The translations under genes were made by a program, and so were the position numbers. A stretch of 64,000 bases of DNA from Thermoanaerobaculia bacterium (GTDB lineage: Bacteria; Acidobacteriota; Thermoanaerobaculia; Multivoradales; J023), in the NCBI GenBank assembly GCA_030431255.1, contig JAUIJL010000021.1, forward strand, positions 92,071 through 156,070, read 5' to 3'. This document shows positions 14,741-23,026 of this stretch, piece by piece. The notes under the pieces are model-generated. The model was not told the origin of the DNA. It made no database searches and saw only the letters and a program-made list of their open reading frames with translations. Positions within the stretch are counted from its first letter, which is position 1. Each line of letters starts with the position of its first letter.

Positions 14741-17062
14741 TCAGCCCTTGAGCTTCTGCTGCAGCAGCTCTTTGACGGCCTTCGGATCCCCTTTGCCTTG
14801 GGTCGCGCGCATGGCTTGGCCCATGAAGAAACCGAAGAGCGCGGTTTTGCCGCTGCGGAAGGCCGACAGCTGCTCGGCGTTGTCGGCCAGCACCTGATCG
14901 ATCGCCGCTTCCAGGGCGCCGGTGTCGGCCAGGGCGCGCAGACCGCGATCATCGACGATTCGGGTGGGTGATCCGGCGCCGTCGAGCATCAAGTCGAGGA
15001 CCTGTTTGCCGGTGGCGTTGGTGATCGTGCCCTCGTCCACCAGCTCAGCCAGCTCACCGAGCGACCCTCCGCCGAACGGTAGCTCGTCCCACGACGTGTC
15101 GGACATGCGACCCACCAGCTCGGTGGTCAGCCACCGCGCCACGGATTTCGCTTCGGAGTAGCGTCCGTGGGCGTCGTCGAAGAATTCTCTCAGCTCGGCA
15201 TCGAGGGCCAGCGATCGGCTGTCCTGGGGCTGCAACCCCAAGGCTTCGTAGCGGTCGAAAACCTCTTGCTCTTCCGCTGAGAGCGGGGTCTCCTGGCCCT
15301 GCTCCGATTGCCGCCGCTTGAGCTCTTTTTCCGCTTCCCGGGCGGCGGCCCGCTCGGCGGCGAGCTGCTCGGGGTCCACGTCCTCTTGGGTTTTGGCCCA
15401 GGTATCCCGCAGGGTGACAGTGCGGTTGAAGACGAGAGCGCCCGGCATTGAGAGCTCCGGATCGACGAAGAAATAACCCAGCCGTTCGAATTGGAAGTGG
15501 CTGCCGGGCTCGGCTTCCGCCAAGCTCGGCTCGACGAAGGCGTTCGGGTTGACGCTCAGGGAATCCGGATTGAGGTTGTCTAAGAAGTCACCCTCGGCCT
15601 CCGGCCGCTCGGCTCGGAAGAGGCGATCGTAAACCCGCGCCTCCACCCGCACGGCCTCCGACGCCGACAACCAGTGGATGGTGCCTTTGACCTTGCGGCC
15701 GTCCGGGGCATTGCCACCTCGGGTTTCGGGATCGTAGGAGCAGCGAAGCTCGACGACCTTGCCGTGGTCGTCTTTGATCACCTGCTCGCATTTGACGAAA
15801 TAGCCGTAGCGGAGACGCACCTCGCGGCCAGGCGCCAGACGGTGGAAGCCTTTGACCGGCTCCTCCATGAAATCCCCGCGCTCGATCCACAGCTCCCGGG
15901 AGAACGGAATCTTGCGCGAGCCTTCCTTGGGCACATCGTGGGGCCAATAGGACGCTTCGAGCCACTCCGTTTCGCCCTGCGGGTAGTTCTCGATCACCAC
16001 CTTCAGGGGGTCGAGCACCGCCATCACCCGCGGGGCCCGATGGTTGAGGTCGTCGCGCACGGAAAATTCCAGCAGGCCGATGTCGATGAGGTTGTCGTTG
16101 CGGGCAATGCCCACCCGGGTGCAGAAGTTGCGAATCGCCTCCGGGGTGTAACCGCGGCGGCGCATGCCGGCCAGGGTCGGCATGCGGGGGTCGTCCCAAC
16201 CGTCGACGTGGCCGTCGTTGACCAAACGCAACAACTTGCGTTTCGACATCACCGTATAGCCGAGGCTCAATCGGGCGAACTCGGTCTGCCGGGGCACCGG
16301 CGGCTCGATCTCGGTTTCGCGGATGACCCAATCGTAGAGCTCGCGGTTGTTTTCGAATTCGAGGGTGCACAGGGAGTGGGTGACGCCTTCGAAGGCGTCT
16401 TCCAAACAATGGGCGTAGTCGTACATCGGGTAGATGCACCATTTGTCGCCCTGCCGGTAGTGATGGGCCTTGCGAATGCGATAGAGCACCGGATCTCGCA
16501 TCTGCATGTTGTTGGCGCTGAGATCGATTTTGGCCCGCAAGACGGCGGCGCCGTCGTCGAGCTCGCCGTCGCGCATTTGGCGGAAGAGCTCGAGATTCTC
16601 TTCTACGGATCGATCCCGTCCCGGTCCCGGAACCCCCGGCTCGGTGACCGTGCCTCGGCGCTCACGGATTTCTTCCAGGGTCGAGCGGTCGACGTAGGCC
16701 TTGCCTTTGCGGATCAGCTTTTCGGCCAGCTCCGCCATGCGCTCGAAGTAGTCCGACGCGAAATACAGGTTCTCACCCCAATCGAAACCCAGCCATTTGA
16801 CGTCCCGCTGGATCGACTCCACGAATTCCGGATTCTCCGTCTCCGGATTGGTGTCGTCGAACCGCAAATGGCAGCGACCGTTCATTTCCTGGGCAATGCC
16901 GAAATTCAGGCAAATCGCTTTGGAATGGCCGATGTGCAGGTAGCCGTTGGGCTCCGGGGGGAAACGGGTTACGACCTGCTGGTGCTTACCCGCTGCCAAA
17001 TCGTCGCGAATCATGTCGCGGATGAAATCGGAGCTTTCGGTGGGCGAGTCTGTGGTGGTCAC
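14741..17062 (-). CDS. glnS: Glutamine--tRNA ligase with C-terminal YqeY-like domain
   Basis: 773 residues, versus about 550 for a plain GlnRS. The class I catalytic core has RFPPEPNGYLHIGHSKAI (HIGH at 43-46), the Gln-specific region EGVTHSLCTLEFENNRELYD, and VMSKRKLLRLV (KMSKS loop). The beta-barrel anticodon-binding domains follow (residues about 340-560). The extra part, residues about 575-773, contains RYEALGLQPQDSRSLALDAE and ITNATGKQVLDLMLDGAG, and ends with LFGFFMGQAMRATQGKGDPK, the pattern of the GatB-tail/YqeY domain that improves tRNA-Gln binding. This fusion is known in several phyla. Its presence means Gln-tRNA can be made directly. Monocistronic minus-strand gene; no leader feature noticed. 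Confidence 0.95.
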   Translation of the reverse strand: MTTTDSPTESSDFIRDMIRDDLAAGKHQQVVTRFPPEPNGYLHIGHSKAICLNFGIAQEMNGRCHLRFDDTNPETENPEFVESIQRDVKWLGFDWGENLYFASDYFERMAELAEKLIRKGKAYVDRSTLEEIRERRGTVTEPGVPGPGRDRSVEENLELFRQMRDGELDDGAAVLRAKIDLSANNMQMRDPVLYRIRKAHHYRQGDKWCIYPMYDYAHCLEDAFEGVTHSLCTLEFENNRELYDWVIRETEIEPPVPRQTEFARLSLGYTVMSKRKLLRLVNDGHVDGWDDPRMPTLAGMRRRGYTPEAIRNFCTRVGIARNDNLIDIGLLEFSVRDDLNHRAPRVMAVLDPLKVVIENYPQGETEWLEASYWPHDVPKEGSRKIPFSRELWIERGDFMEEPVKGFHRLAPGREVRLRYGYFVKCEQVIKDDHGKVVELRCSYDPETRGGNAPDGRKVKGTIHWLSASEAVRVEARVYDRLFRAERPEAEGDFLDNLNPDSLSVNPNAFVEPSLAEAEPGSHFQFERLGYFFVDPELSMPGALVFNRTVTLRDTWAKTQEDVDPEQLAAERAAAREAEKELKRRQSEQGQETPLSAEEQEVFDRYEALGLQPQDSRSLALDAELREFFDDAHGRYSEAKSVARWLTTELVGRMSDTSWDELPFGGGSLGELAELVDEGTITNATGKQVLDLMLDGAGSPTRIVDDRGLRALADTGALEAAIDQVLADNAEQLSAFRSGKTALFGFFMGQAMRATQGKGDPKAVKELLQQKLKG

Positions 17063-17180
17063 GGTGGCTTCCTCTGGTGGGTCCCTCGACCGGTCGGAAT
17101 GACCTGTCGATCTTGGGCAAGGAAGGGTACCGAAAACCGCGGGGCTAGGGAAGCCGGGGGATCGAGGCGGGCGTGGGGAA

Positions 17181-17209
17181 GCAAGGGAGGGGACAAGCCC
17201 CTCCCCTGC
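17181..17209. terminator. GC-rich hairpin after the sugar dehydrogenase gene
   Basis: GGGAGGGG (17185-17192) and CCCCTCCC (17198-17205) flank a 5-base loop, with three more pairs outside a single mismatch. It lies 15 bases past the stop at 17224. The T run (TTTT at 17211-17214) is on the plus-strand side, so its use by the leftward gene is uncertain. Confidence 0.45.
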
Positions 17210-17223
17210 GTTTTAGATTGGGC

Positions 17224-18549
17224 TCAGGGCTCGGTCGACGACCACTCGGTGGTGTCACCGGTTTCGAAGTCGTCGTCGAAGATGCCGCCCATTTCAGCGG
17301 AGCTGAAGCGGTAGACGTTGCCGCTGGCGGTGGAAATGTAAAGCTCGCCGGCCTCGTCCTCACCGAAGGAATATGGGGTGGAGACACTCTCCGTCCACTC
17401 CGTGGGCGACCAACCGCCGGCTTCGGTGGCGAACCAGATCTGGCTGCTGCAGACGTCGGCGTAGACGTAGGTGCCGCCGAAACCGGTGATGTTTCCGCGA
17501 TACACAAAGCCGCCGACTACCGAGCACACGCCGGTGCCGTGGGCATAGTCGATGATCGGCTCGACGAAGGTCGGTGGATCCGTGCACGACTCGTGGAAGA
17601 TGCTGCCTTCGCGGCAGTCCCAGCCGTAATTTTCTCCGCCGGAGGATTCACCGGGTTGGAAGTTGACCTCCTCGCGGGCGTTTTGGCCCACGTCGCCGAT
17701 CAACATGTCCCCGGTTTGGCGATCGAAAGAGAAGCGCCAGGGGTTGCGCAAACCGAAGGCCCAGATCTCGTCGCAGGTGTTGCCGTCGGCATCGTAGGGA
17801 TTGTCGGCGGGAATGTCGTAGTTGCCCACCAAGCCGCATTTGTTGATCACACCGAGATCGTCTCCGGCTTGGCCGAGCTTGGGATGATTGCGGCCCTGGA
17901 AAGTCTCCATCGCGCCGTTGACGTCGATGCGCAGCATTTTGCCCAAAAGCCAAGCGGGATCTTGGGCGCGGTCGTTGGGATCGCCGCCGCTGCCGCCGTC
18001 GCCCATGCCGATGTAGAGATAACCGTCGGGTCCGAAGTGGATGTCGCCACCGTTGTGGTTGGAGAATTCTTGCTCGATTTCGATGATCGTCAGGGCCGAC
18101 GCGGAATCGGCGATGTTGGCGTCGGCAGCGGAGACCTGGAAGCGAACGATGGCCGTGCGATCGAGCCCGGGTCCGGGATCACGGGTGAAGTTGACGTAGA
18201 AATAGCCGTTGCTGGCGTAGTCCGGGTGGAAAGCCAAACCCAAGAGCCCCTGCTCGTTGCCGCCGTCGTCCACCGAGGTTTCAATGTTCAGAAATGGAGT
18301 GCCGAGCAGGGTGCTGGTGTTGAGGTCGTAAATCCAAATGATGCCGGATTGTTGGACGATGAAGATGCGGTTGGATCCGTCGCCGGCGTTGCGAACCGCT
18401 ACTGCCCGGGAGCCGATCGAGGTGATTTGCACCAAGGATAAGTCGTCCGGGGGTTGGGCCTGTGCCGGCTCGCTCGGCACGAGCGGCAGAGCGGCGAGCA
18501 TGAGGCCGAGCACGGCCAAGGCGCGGAAGGGGGAAAGGCAGTTGAGCAT
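17224..18549 (-). CDS. Secreted PQQ-type glucose/sorbosone dehydrogenase-like protein
   Basis: 441 residues. The ATG at 18549 (RBS AGGAGA) gives a clean signal peptide ending PAQAQ; an in-frame upstream extension is rejected. The body is a six-bladed beta-propeller of the soluble glucose dehydrogenase/GSDH family: GLLGLAFHPDYASNGYFYVN, DGYLYIGMGDGGSGGDPNDR, IWAFGLRNPWRFSFDRQTGD, and GDVGQNAREEVN. These are the classic motifs around the PQQ and calcium sites. At the very C-terminus, after the propeller, is DDDFETGDTTEWSS, a short acidic tail resembling FESGDxxxWS tails on other secreted proteins. It probably oxidises sugars or alcohols in the periplasm; substrate not determined. Single gene between glnS and a divergent unknown gene. 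Confidence 0.85.
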   Translation of the reverse strand: MLNCLSPFRALAVLGLMLAALPLVPSEPAQAQPPDDLSLVQITSIGSRAVAVRNAGDGSNRIFIVQQSGIIWIYDLNTSTLLGTPFLNIETSVDDGGNEQGLLGLAFHPDYASNGYFYVNFTRDPGPGLDRTAIVRFQVSAADANIADSASALTIIEIEQEFSNHNGGDIHFGPDGYLYIGMGDGGSGGDPNDRAQDPAWLLGKMLRIDVNGAMETFQGRNHPKLGQAGDDLGVINKCGLVGNYDIPADNPYDADGNTCDEIWAFGLRNPWRFSFDRQTGDMLIGDVGQNAREEVNFQPGESSGGENYGWDCREGSIFHESCTDPPTFVEPIIDYAHGTGVCSVVGGFVYRGNITGFGGTYVYADVCSSQIWFATEAGGWSPTEWTESVSTPYSFGEDEAGELYISTASGNVYRFSSAEMGGIFDDDFETGDTTEWSSTEP

Positions 18550-18624
18550 AACTTCTCCTGGGGGGTTGAGGGCGCTTGGAGTGGGACTGGAACAAAAGCT
18601 GGATAGGAGTGACGGACTGGAGAG

Positions 18625-18680
18625 GCATCCACCGAATGGCGTCCACCGATTAGCATCCACCGAATGGCATCCACAGATGG
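18625..18680. repeat. 14-bp tandem repeat, four copies, between divergent genes
   Basis: Units gcatccaccgaatg, gcgtccaccgatta, gcatccaccgaatg and gcatccacagatgg follow one another without gaps. They lie 75-130 bp upstream of the sugar dehydrogenase start and upstream of the 18804 gene. Phased short repeats here could be regulator binding sites or simple slippage products. Confidence 0.8.
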
Positions 18681-18803
18681 CTTCCACTATGAACGCGACG
18701 ATCCTGTTGAAGAGCCGCAGCAGGGACGTGCCGTCATGGATATGATGATCGGGACCTTTCGGAAGGAGCCACCTCGGCGCAAGGCTAGCTTGAGGATTTA
18801 CCC

Positions 18804-21251
18804 ATGTCGACCCATACCGATTTGACGTTTTCCCTCGATACGGCGCTGTTGCCCGAGCTCACCGTGGCCGGAGCGGCGGGGCAGCTGGTAGCGGGGGTTG
18901 AGGTGGGCACGGACGCGGCTTCTACGGTGTCCGACATCCGCTTCGGCGTCGAGGCGGGTGTGGGTGTGGAGGTCCGCGTGCTCGCCTCCCCGGCTGATCG
19001 GGATCCGTTTGGGGTGGTCGGTAAGCCGGTTTCCACCGGGGACTCCACCGGGAAGTCCTCCGCGGAGCCGGACTCCGACGCTCTGGGTCCGCAGCTGACG
19101 TTCGACGGCGAGCACGGCTGGCTGGTCTATGGGTTCGAAGCCGGCATCCAAGGATCATTGAATCACAGTCTCAGGAGCAACAGCCTCAGGAGCAACAGTC
19201 TCAGGAGCAACAGTCACAGGAGCAACAGCCTCGGGGGCAAGAGCCTCCGGCAAGTCGGGATCACTCTCGACGGCGGGAGATCCGTCCATTTGTTGGATTA
19301 TCGGCGCCATGCCCTGGATCGACCCCTGAGCTCCGCGATTCTCGACGACATTCGGGCGCCGCGCTCAGTGGTCCGTTTACAGGACGTGCTGCGGCTCGGA
19401 CAAGGGGAAGCGTTGGCCTACGGCTTGCGGGGTGAGCTAGGCCTGCAAGTCCGGGTGAACGTGGCGGATTTGATCAGCGGCTGTGCGGGTCGGATTGCCG
19501 GTTTGGCTCGCGGCGGTGGGGCGGTTGGTCTGCGTGTTTCTTCGGGGCTGACGATGAAGGCCTCGATCCGTTGCACCGACGATTTTTTGGTGATCTTCAG
19601 CCGTCTGGACGATGGGCGAATTCGTTTGGCGGTCAAGAAGGGGCGCCTCAGTAGCCGTGGGCTGTCCGCGGCCTTCGAGGCTCGGGCCGAGCTCGAATTC
19701 TCCGAGTCTCTCGAGTCGACCCTGCGGGACACCTTGGACCGCCTGATCGGTGAGCCCGTCGAGCGAATCGATCGACTCTTCGAGGCGTCCGGCATTTCCG
19801 AGCTGCAATCCGACCCCACCCGTTGGGCTCTCTTCCTGACCGTGGCCGGCCGCCTGGGTTTCCTCGCTGAGCCGGTGATCGAGCAAACCCACCAGCTGCT
19901 CGAGATTCACCAGGCGTGGGAAGCGTTCAAGAAAGACGTGGATCAGAGGATTCGACGGCTGCTGGAGGCGAAGATCCAAGCGGGATTCACCTACGACTAT
20001 CGGCGAATTCAGGAATCCGAGTCGTTGCTCCAGGCGGTGATGGGCCCTCAGGACTTGAAGAGACACCTGAAGAGTTGGCACGGGGCTTTGCTGAAGGGTG
20101 ACTTGGGACCTGTGATCGACGTTTTGAGTCGGCAGCCCGACTCCATCGAACGGTTCATGCGAATGGAGCGTCTCGAAGCCTTCTCCGCCTGGGGTTTTTC
20201 CTTGAGCTTGGGACAAAAGTGGGGTCTCGCGACCCGGAGCGCAAAGCATTTTCATCGGGTCGTGCGCAGCGACCTACAAGGGCATCATCAGGTGGCCTTC
20301 GTCGGAGATCGCAGCTACGAAGCCAAATTCGGCGGTAAGGCGGTCAGCTGGCGGGTGGACTTCATCGCCGAAATGCCGAAGCCTGCCGTCGAGCCCGCGC
20401 CCTATGAGCCCAATGCCGAGGAATTCGAGCTCGGCCTAGCCATTTCGTGGCGTCGACAAGAAGGCCGGGCCAGCCGCCAGGAGCTCGCGGTCCTGCTCGA
20501 TCAGGGTCGACTATGGGGGTGTCTCGGTTCCAATGATGTCGACGAGCTGCTGGCTGAGCTGTGGCAGGCGGTCGGCAAGAGCAAGGGTCGCAAAGGCTTC
20601 ACCGCCGAAATGGGTTTCAAGCTCGATCACAGGGCATGGCTAGAGGGGATCGGGTATCTGATTCGAGAGGGTGATGAGCTTTTGCCCCATGGCTTGGCCG
20701 GTGCGTTGCCCTATTGGCAGGATTTCGAGATCCGAAGGTCCGCGGATCTGCGAAGCCGAGCTTACGGTCCTCTGTGGCGCCAGTTTTTGGGTCTGGCTCC
20801 CGTGGAGCGGCGAAACATCAGTCGGCGGCAGCTGGGCCAAACGGTGGCCACGGCGCTGCGCCGGGTCGAGGGTGCTGCATCGCTCGCCTCGCGGGAGAGA
20901 GCCTTGGCCACCCGCAATCACCTGACCTTTGCCGCCCAGGCGAAGAGCCATCCCTTCATTTCCGAGGATTGGGCGGATTTCCAAGCTGCCCTGGCTCGCT
21001 TGGCTCGGGCTTACGACAGCGACCCTTCCCGTGGTCCGGAGAGCGGTTCGAGCTCCGCGAGATTTCCCGTCGACGATCTCCAGCAGATCTTCAACGGTCT
21101 ACAGAAGCTCTGGGACCAAGCCCTCTACGTGCGTGCTCTAGGAGCGATGCTGGTCCAATGCCTGCCTTTGGATCGGTTGGGTGCCTATTTTTGGATCGAA
21201 ATCGAAGGCGAGGCCGAGCGGCGCATCTACCTGAGCCCCCCGGCTGCGTAG
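18804..21251 (+). CDS. Large protein of unknown function with a Ser/Asn/Arg-rich repeat
   Basis: 815 residues; I do not recognise the family. There is no signal peptide or membrane segment. ATG at 18804 has TGAGGA 7 bases upstream. Residues about 118-150 are a low-complexity stretch (SLRSN repeats) encoded by a 15-bp tandem DNA repeat, dividing an N-terminal beta-rich part from the rest. Residues 250-400 are charged and partly helical; ESLLQAVMGPQDLKRHLKSW and ELLAELWQAVGKSKGRKGF are representative. The C-terminus has a Trp-rich region (LWDQALYVRALGAMLVQCLP). It stands alone between the dehydrogenase and a repeat cluster, so context gives no clue. Codon usage looks like its neighbours. Function unknown. 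Confidence 0.75.
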   Translation: MSTHTDLTFSLDTALLPELTVAGAAGQLVAGVEVGTDAASTVSDIRFGVEAGVGVEVRVLASPADRDPFGVVGKPVSTGDSTGKSSAEPDSDALGPQLTFDGEHGWLVYGFEAGIQGSLNHSLRSNSLRSNSLRSNSHRSNSLGGKSLRQVGITLDGGRSVHLLDYRRHALDRPLSSAILDDIRAPRSVVRLQDVLRLGQGEALAYGLRGELGLQVRVNVADLISGCAGRIAGLARGGGAVGLRVSSGLTMKASIRCTDDFLVIFSRLDDGRIRLAVKKGRLSSRGLSAAFEARAELEFSESLESTLRDTLDRLIGEPVERIDRLFEASGISELQSDPTRWALFLTVAGRLGFLAEPVIEQTHQLLEIHQAWEAFKKDVDQRIRRLLEAKIQAGFTYDYRRIQESESLLQAVMGPQDLKRHLKSWHGALLKGDLGPVIDVLSRQPDSIERFMRMERLEAFSAWGFSLSLGQKWGLATRSAKHFHRVVRSDLQGHHQVAFVGDRSYEAKFGGKAVSWRVDFIAEMPKPAVEPAPYEPNAEEFELGLAISWRRQEGRASRQELAVLLDQGRLWGCLGSNDVDELLAELWQAVGKSKGRKGFTAEMGFKLDHRAWLEGIGYLIREGDELLPHGLAGALPYWQDFEIRRSADLRSRAYGPLWRQFLGLAPVERRNISRRQLGQTVATALRRVEGAASLASRERALATRNHLTFAAQAKSHPFISEDWADFQAALARLARAYDSDPSRGPESGSSSARFPVDDLQQIFNGLQKLWDQALYVRALGAMLVQCLPLDRLGAYFWIEIEGEAERRIYLSPPAA
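19168..19245. repeat. 15-bp coding tandem repeat (about five copies)
   Basis: Near-identical units of the form ctcaggagcaacagt repeat in frame inside the unknown gene and give SLRSN/SHRSN residues. Later copies are more diverged. Length variation here would change a linker without a frameshift. Confidence 0.85.
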
Positions 21252-21359
21252 GGGCGAATCTTGTATTCGCCCTTTCAGAGGCAAAGGCGATCATGCGTAG
21301 GGGCGAATCTTGTATTCGCCCTTTCAGAGGCAAGGGCGATCACAAGGATCGCCCCTACG
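21246..21359. repeat. 49-bp direct repeat (two copies) with GGGCGA-type palindromes
   Basis: Copies at 21246-21294 and 21295-21343 differ by very few bases. Each contains GGGGCGAATcttgtATTCGCCC. The second runs into GGGCGATC-acaag-GATCGCCCCTACG, the same hairpin as in the 9551-9675 repeat. Seen as a whole, CGTAGGGGCGA at one end and TCGCCCCTACG at the other make a larger inverted repeat, like a small non-autonomous mobile or REP-type element. Confidence 0.88.
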
Positions 21360-21395
21360 GCCAATGGTGTGGTGTAGGGGCTGGATGGAATCCGA

Positions 21396-22751
21396 TCAGA
21401 CCGGCTGGCCGATCAGGCTGATCAGCTCCGCCATTTGTTCATCCAGCTGCTGCTGGGACGAAGCCTCCGCCACCAACCGCAGATAGGGCTCGGTGTTGGA
21501 GGGGCGTACGTTGAACCACCAATCGTCGTATTGCACCGTGATGCCGTCGAGGTAGTCGATCTCGCCGTCGGAGTATTTCTCGGCCAGCAAGTCGATCTTG
21601 CCCTGCTTGTCCTCGACTTTGAAGTTGGTCTCCTCGCTCTTCGAATAGCGACGCAGGGGCTCGACCAGCTCGGAGAAGGGCTTGCCGGTCTTCCACAGAA
21701 GGTTGAGGGTCAAGAAGACCGCCAGCAGGGCGTTGTCGGCGGTGTAGGTGTCGCGGAAGTAATAGTGACCGGCGAGCTCGCCACCGAAGATGCCGCCGTT
21801 CTTGCGCAGGGTGGCTTTGATGAACGAATGACCGACCCGCTCGCGCACGGGCACGCCACCGTGCTCGGTGATGAACTCGGCCACCGCCCGGGAGGATCGC
21901 AGATCGTAGACGATGTGGGATCCCGGCTCCCGTTCGAGCAGCTCGGCGCCGATCAAGGCGGTGGTCAGATCGTTGCCCACCACCGCGCCTTTTTCGTCGA
22001 CAAAGGCGGAACGGTCGGCGTCGCCGTCGAAGGAGACGCCGAGGTCGGCCCCGTGCTCGATCACAGCTTTTTGCAGATCCGCCAGATTCTCCACCTTGAG
22101 CGGATTGGCCTCGTGGTTGGGGAAGGTGCCATCGAGCTCGAAATAAAGGGGAATCAGCTCGATGCCTGCCCGTTCCAATAGATCCTTGTACACGGTGCCC
22201 ATGCCGTTGGCGGCGTCTACGACCACTTTCAAAGTCTTGCCGTCGGCGGGTTTGTCGAGGAAGTCCAAGAGGAAGTCTGCGTAGGCCTCTTCGATGGAAA
22301 CCTTCTCGTAACCGCCACGCTGATCGGCTTCCGGCAAGGGCTCACCGGTGGCTTTTTCCTCGATCAGCGGGATGCCGTGGTCACCGGAGACGGGTCGTGC
22401 GCCCCGCTTGGAGAATTTCAGACCGTTGTACTCGGCGGGATTGTGGCTGGCGGTGACCTGAACGCCACCGGCGGTGCCGAGGTGGCCGACGGCGAAATAA
22501 TTCATCGGTGTGGTGGCCAGGCCAATATCGACCACGTCCAGGCCGGAGGCTCGCAGGCCGTCGATCAACGCTTCGACCATCGGGATGCTGTGGGAGCGCA
22601 TGTCGTGGCTGACCACCACTTTATTGCCCTGTTCGAGATCGTCCTCATCGAGCACGTGGCGGAAGGCCAGTCCGATTTTGCGGGCCATTTCCTCGTTGAG
22701 CTGGGATGGGTAAAGGCCACGGACGTCGTAAGCTTTAAAAATTCCGGCCAT
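21396..22751 (-). CDS. Phosphomannomutase/phosphoglucomutase
   Basis: 451 residues from the ATG at 22751 (IFKAYDVRGLYPSQL N-terminus; purine-rich RBS GAGAGAAGAAG). All alpha-D-phosphohexomutase sites are present: TASHNPAEYNGLKF with the phosphorylated Ser, SFDGDADRSAFVD (metal-binding loop), GGELAGHYYFRDTY (sugar-binding loop) and the C-terminal RPSNTEPYLRLVAEA phosphate loop. It resembles AlgC/ManB enzymes that interconvert hexose-1- and -6-phosphates for lipopolysaccharide or exopolysaccharide precursors. The exact sugar preference cannot be read. Stands alone; repeats lie just downstream of its stop. Confidence 0.93.
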   Translation of the reverse strand: MAGIFKAYDVRGLYPSQLNEEMARKIGLAFRHVLDEDDLEQGNKVVVSHDMRSHSIPMVEALIDGLRASGLDVVDIGLATTPMNYFAVGHLGTAGGVQVTASHNPAEYNGLKFSKRGARPVSGDHGIPLIEEKATGEPLPEADQRGGYEKVSIEEAYADFLLDFLDKPADGKTLKVVVDAANGMGTVYKDLLERAGIELIPLYFELDGTFPNHEANPLKVENLADLQKAVIEHGADLGVSFDGDADRSAFVDEKGAVVGNDLTTALIGAELLEREPGSHIVYDLRSSRAVAEFITEHGGVPVRERVGHSFIKATLRKNGGIFGGELAGHYYFRDTYTADNALLAVFLTLNLLWKTGKPFSELVEPLRRYSKSEETNFKVEDKQGKIDLLAEKYSDGEIDYLDGITVQYDDWWFNVRPSNTEPYLRLVAEASSQQQLDEQMAELISLIGQPV

Positions 22752-23026
22752 CTTCTTCTCTCTCCTCAAGCCGCCTTGGGCGGCGCTATCCGCGAATCAT
22801 CGTTGCGGGTCATTCGCTGCGGGTCCTACGTTTGGGCTCAAACATCGCGGGTAAGTCATGGTTGAGCGCGTGTCGGGTTGCTGTTTAGAAAGGGTTGGCT
22901 CAAATGGGTTGGTCCGGCATAAATCGGAGGTAAATCTTTCGGGCGTGGTGGGGAGGCTCGGTGCTTGGGCTCACTTTCCGTCATCTCGGAGCTCCGTCTG
23001 GGATGTCGGCTCCGGAATGCGGGAGC

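Noticed and set aside
15674..17314. 546-aa plus-strand ORF opposite glnS
   Set aside because: The minus strand encodes a complete GlnRS with HIGH and KMSKS motifs; the plus frame shows only low-complexity Val/Gly/Ala-rich residues and no family pattern.
17173..18441. 422-aa plus-strand ORF opposite the sugar dehydrogenase
   Set aside because: Shadow of a clear propeller enzyme; no start signal.
22752..23026. Possible small gene between the phosphohexomutase and the hydrolase
   Set aside because: Only short frames without RBS or recognisable motifs; composition is ordinary intergenic.
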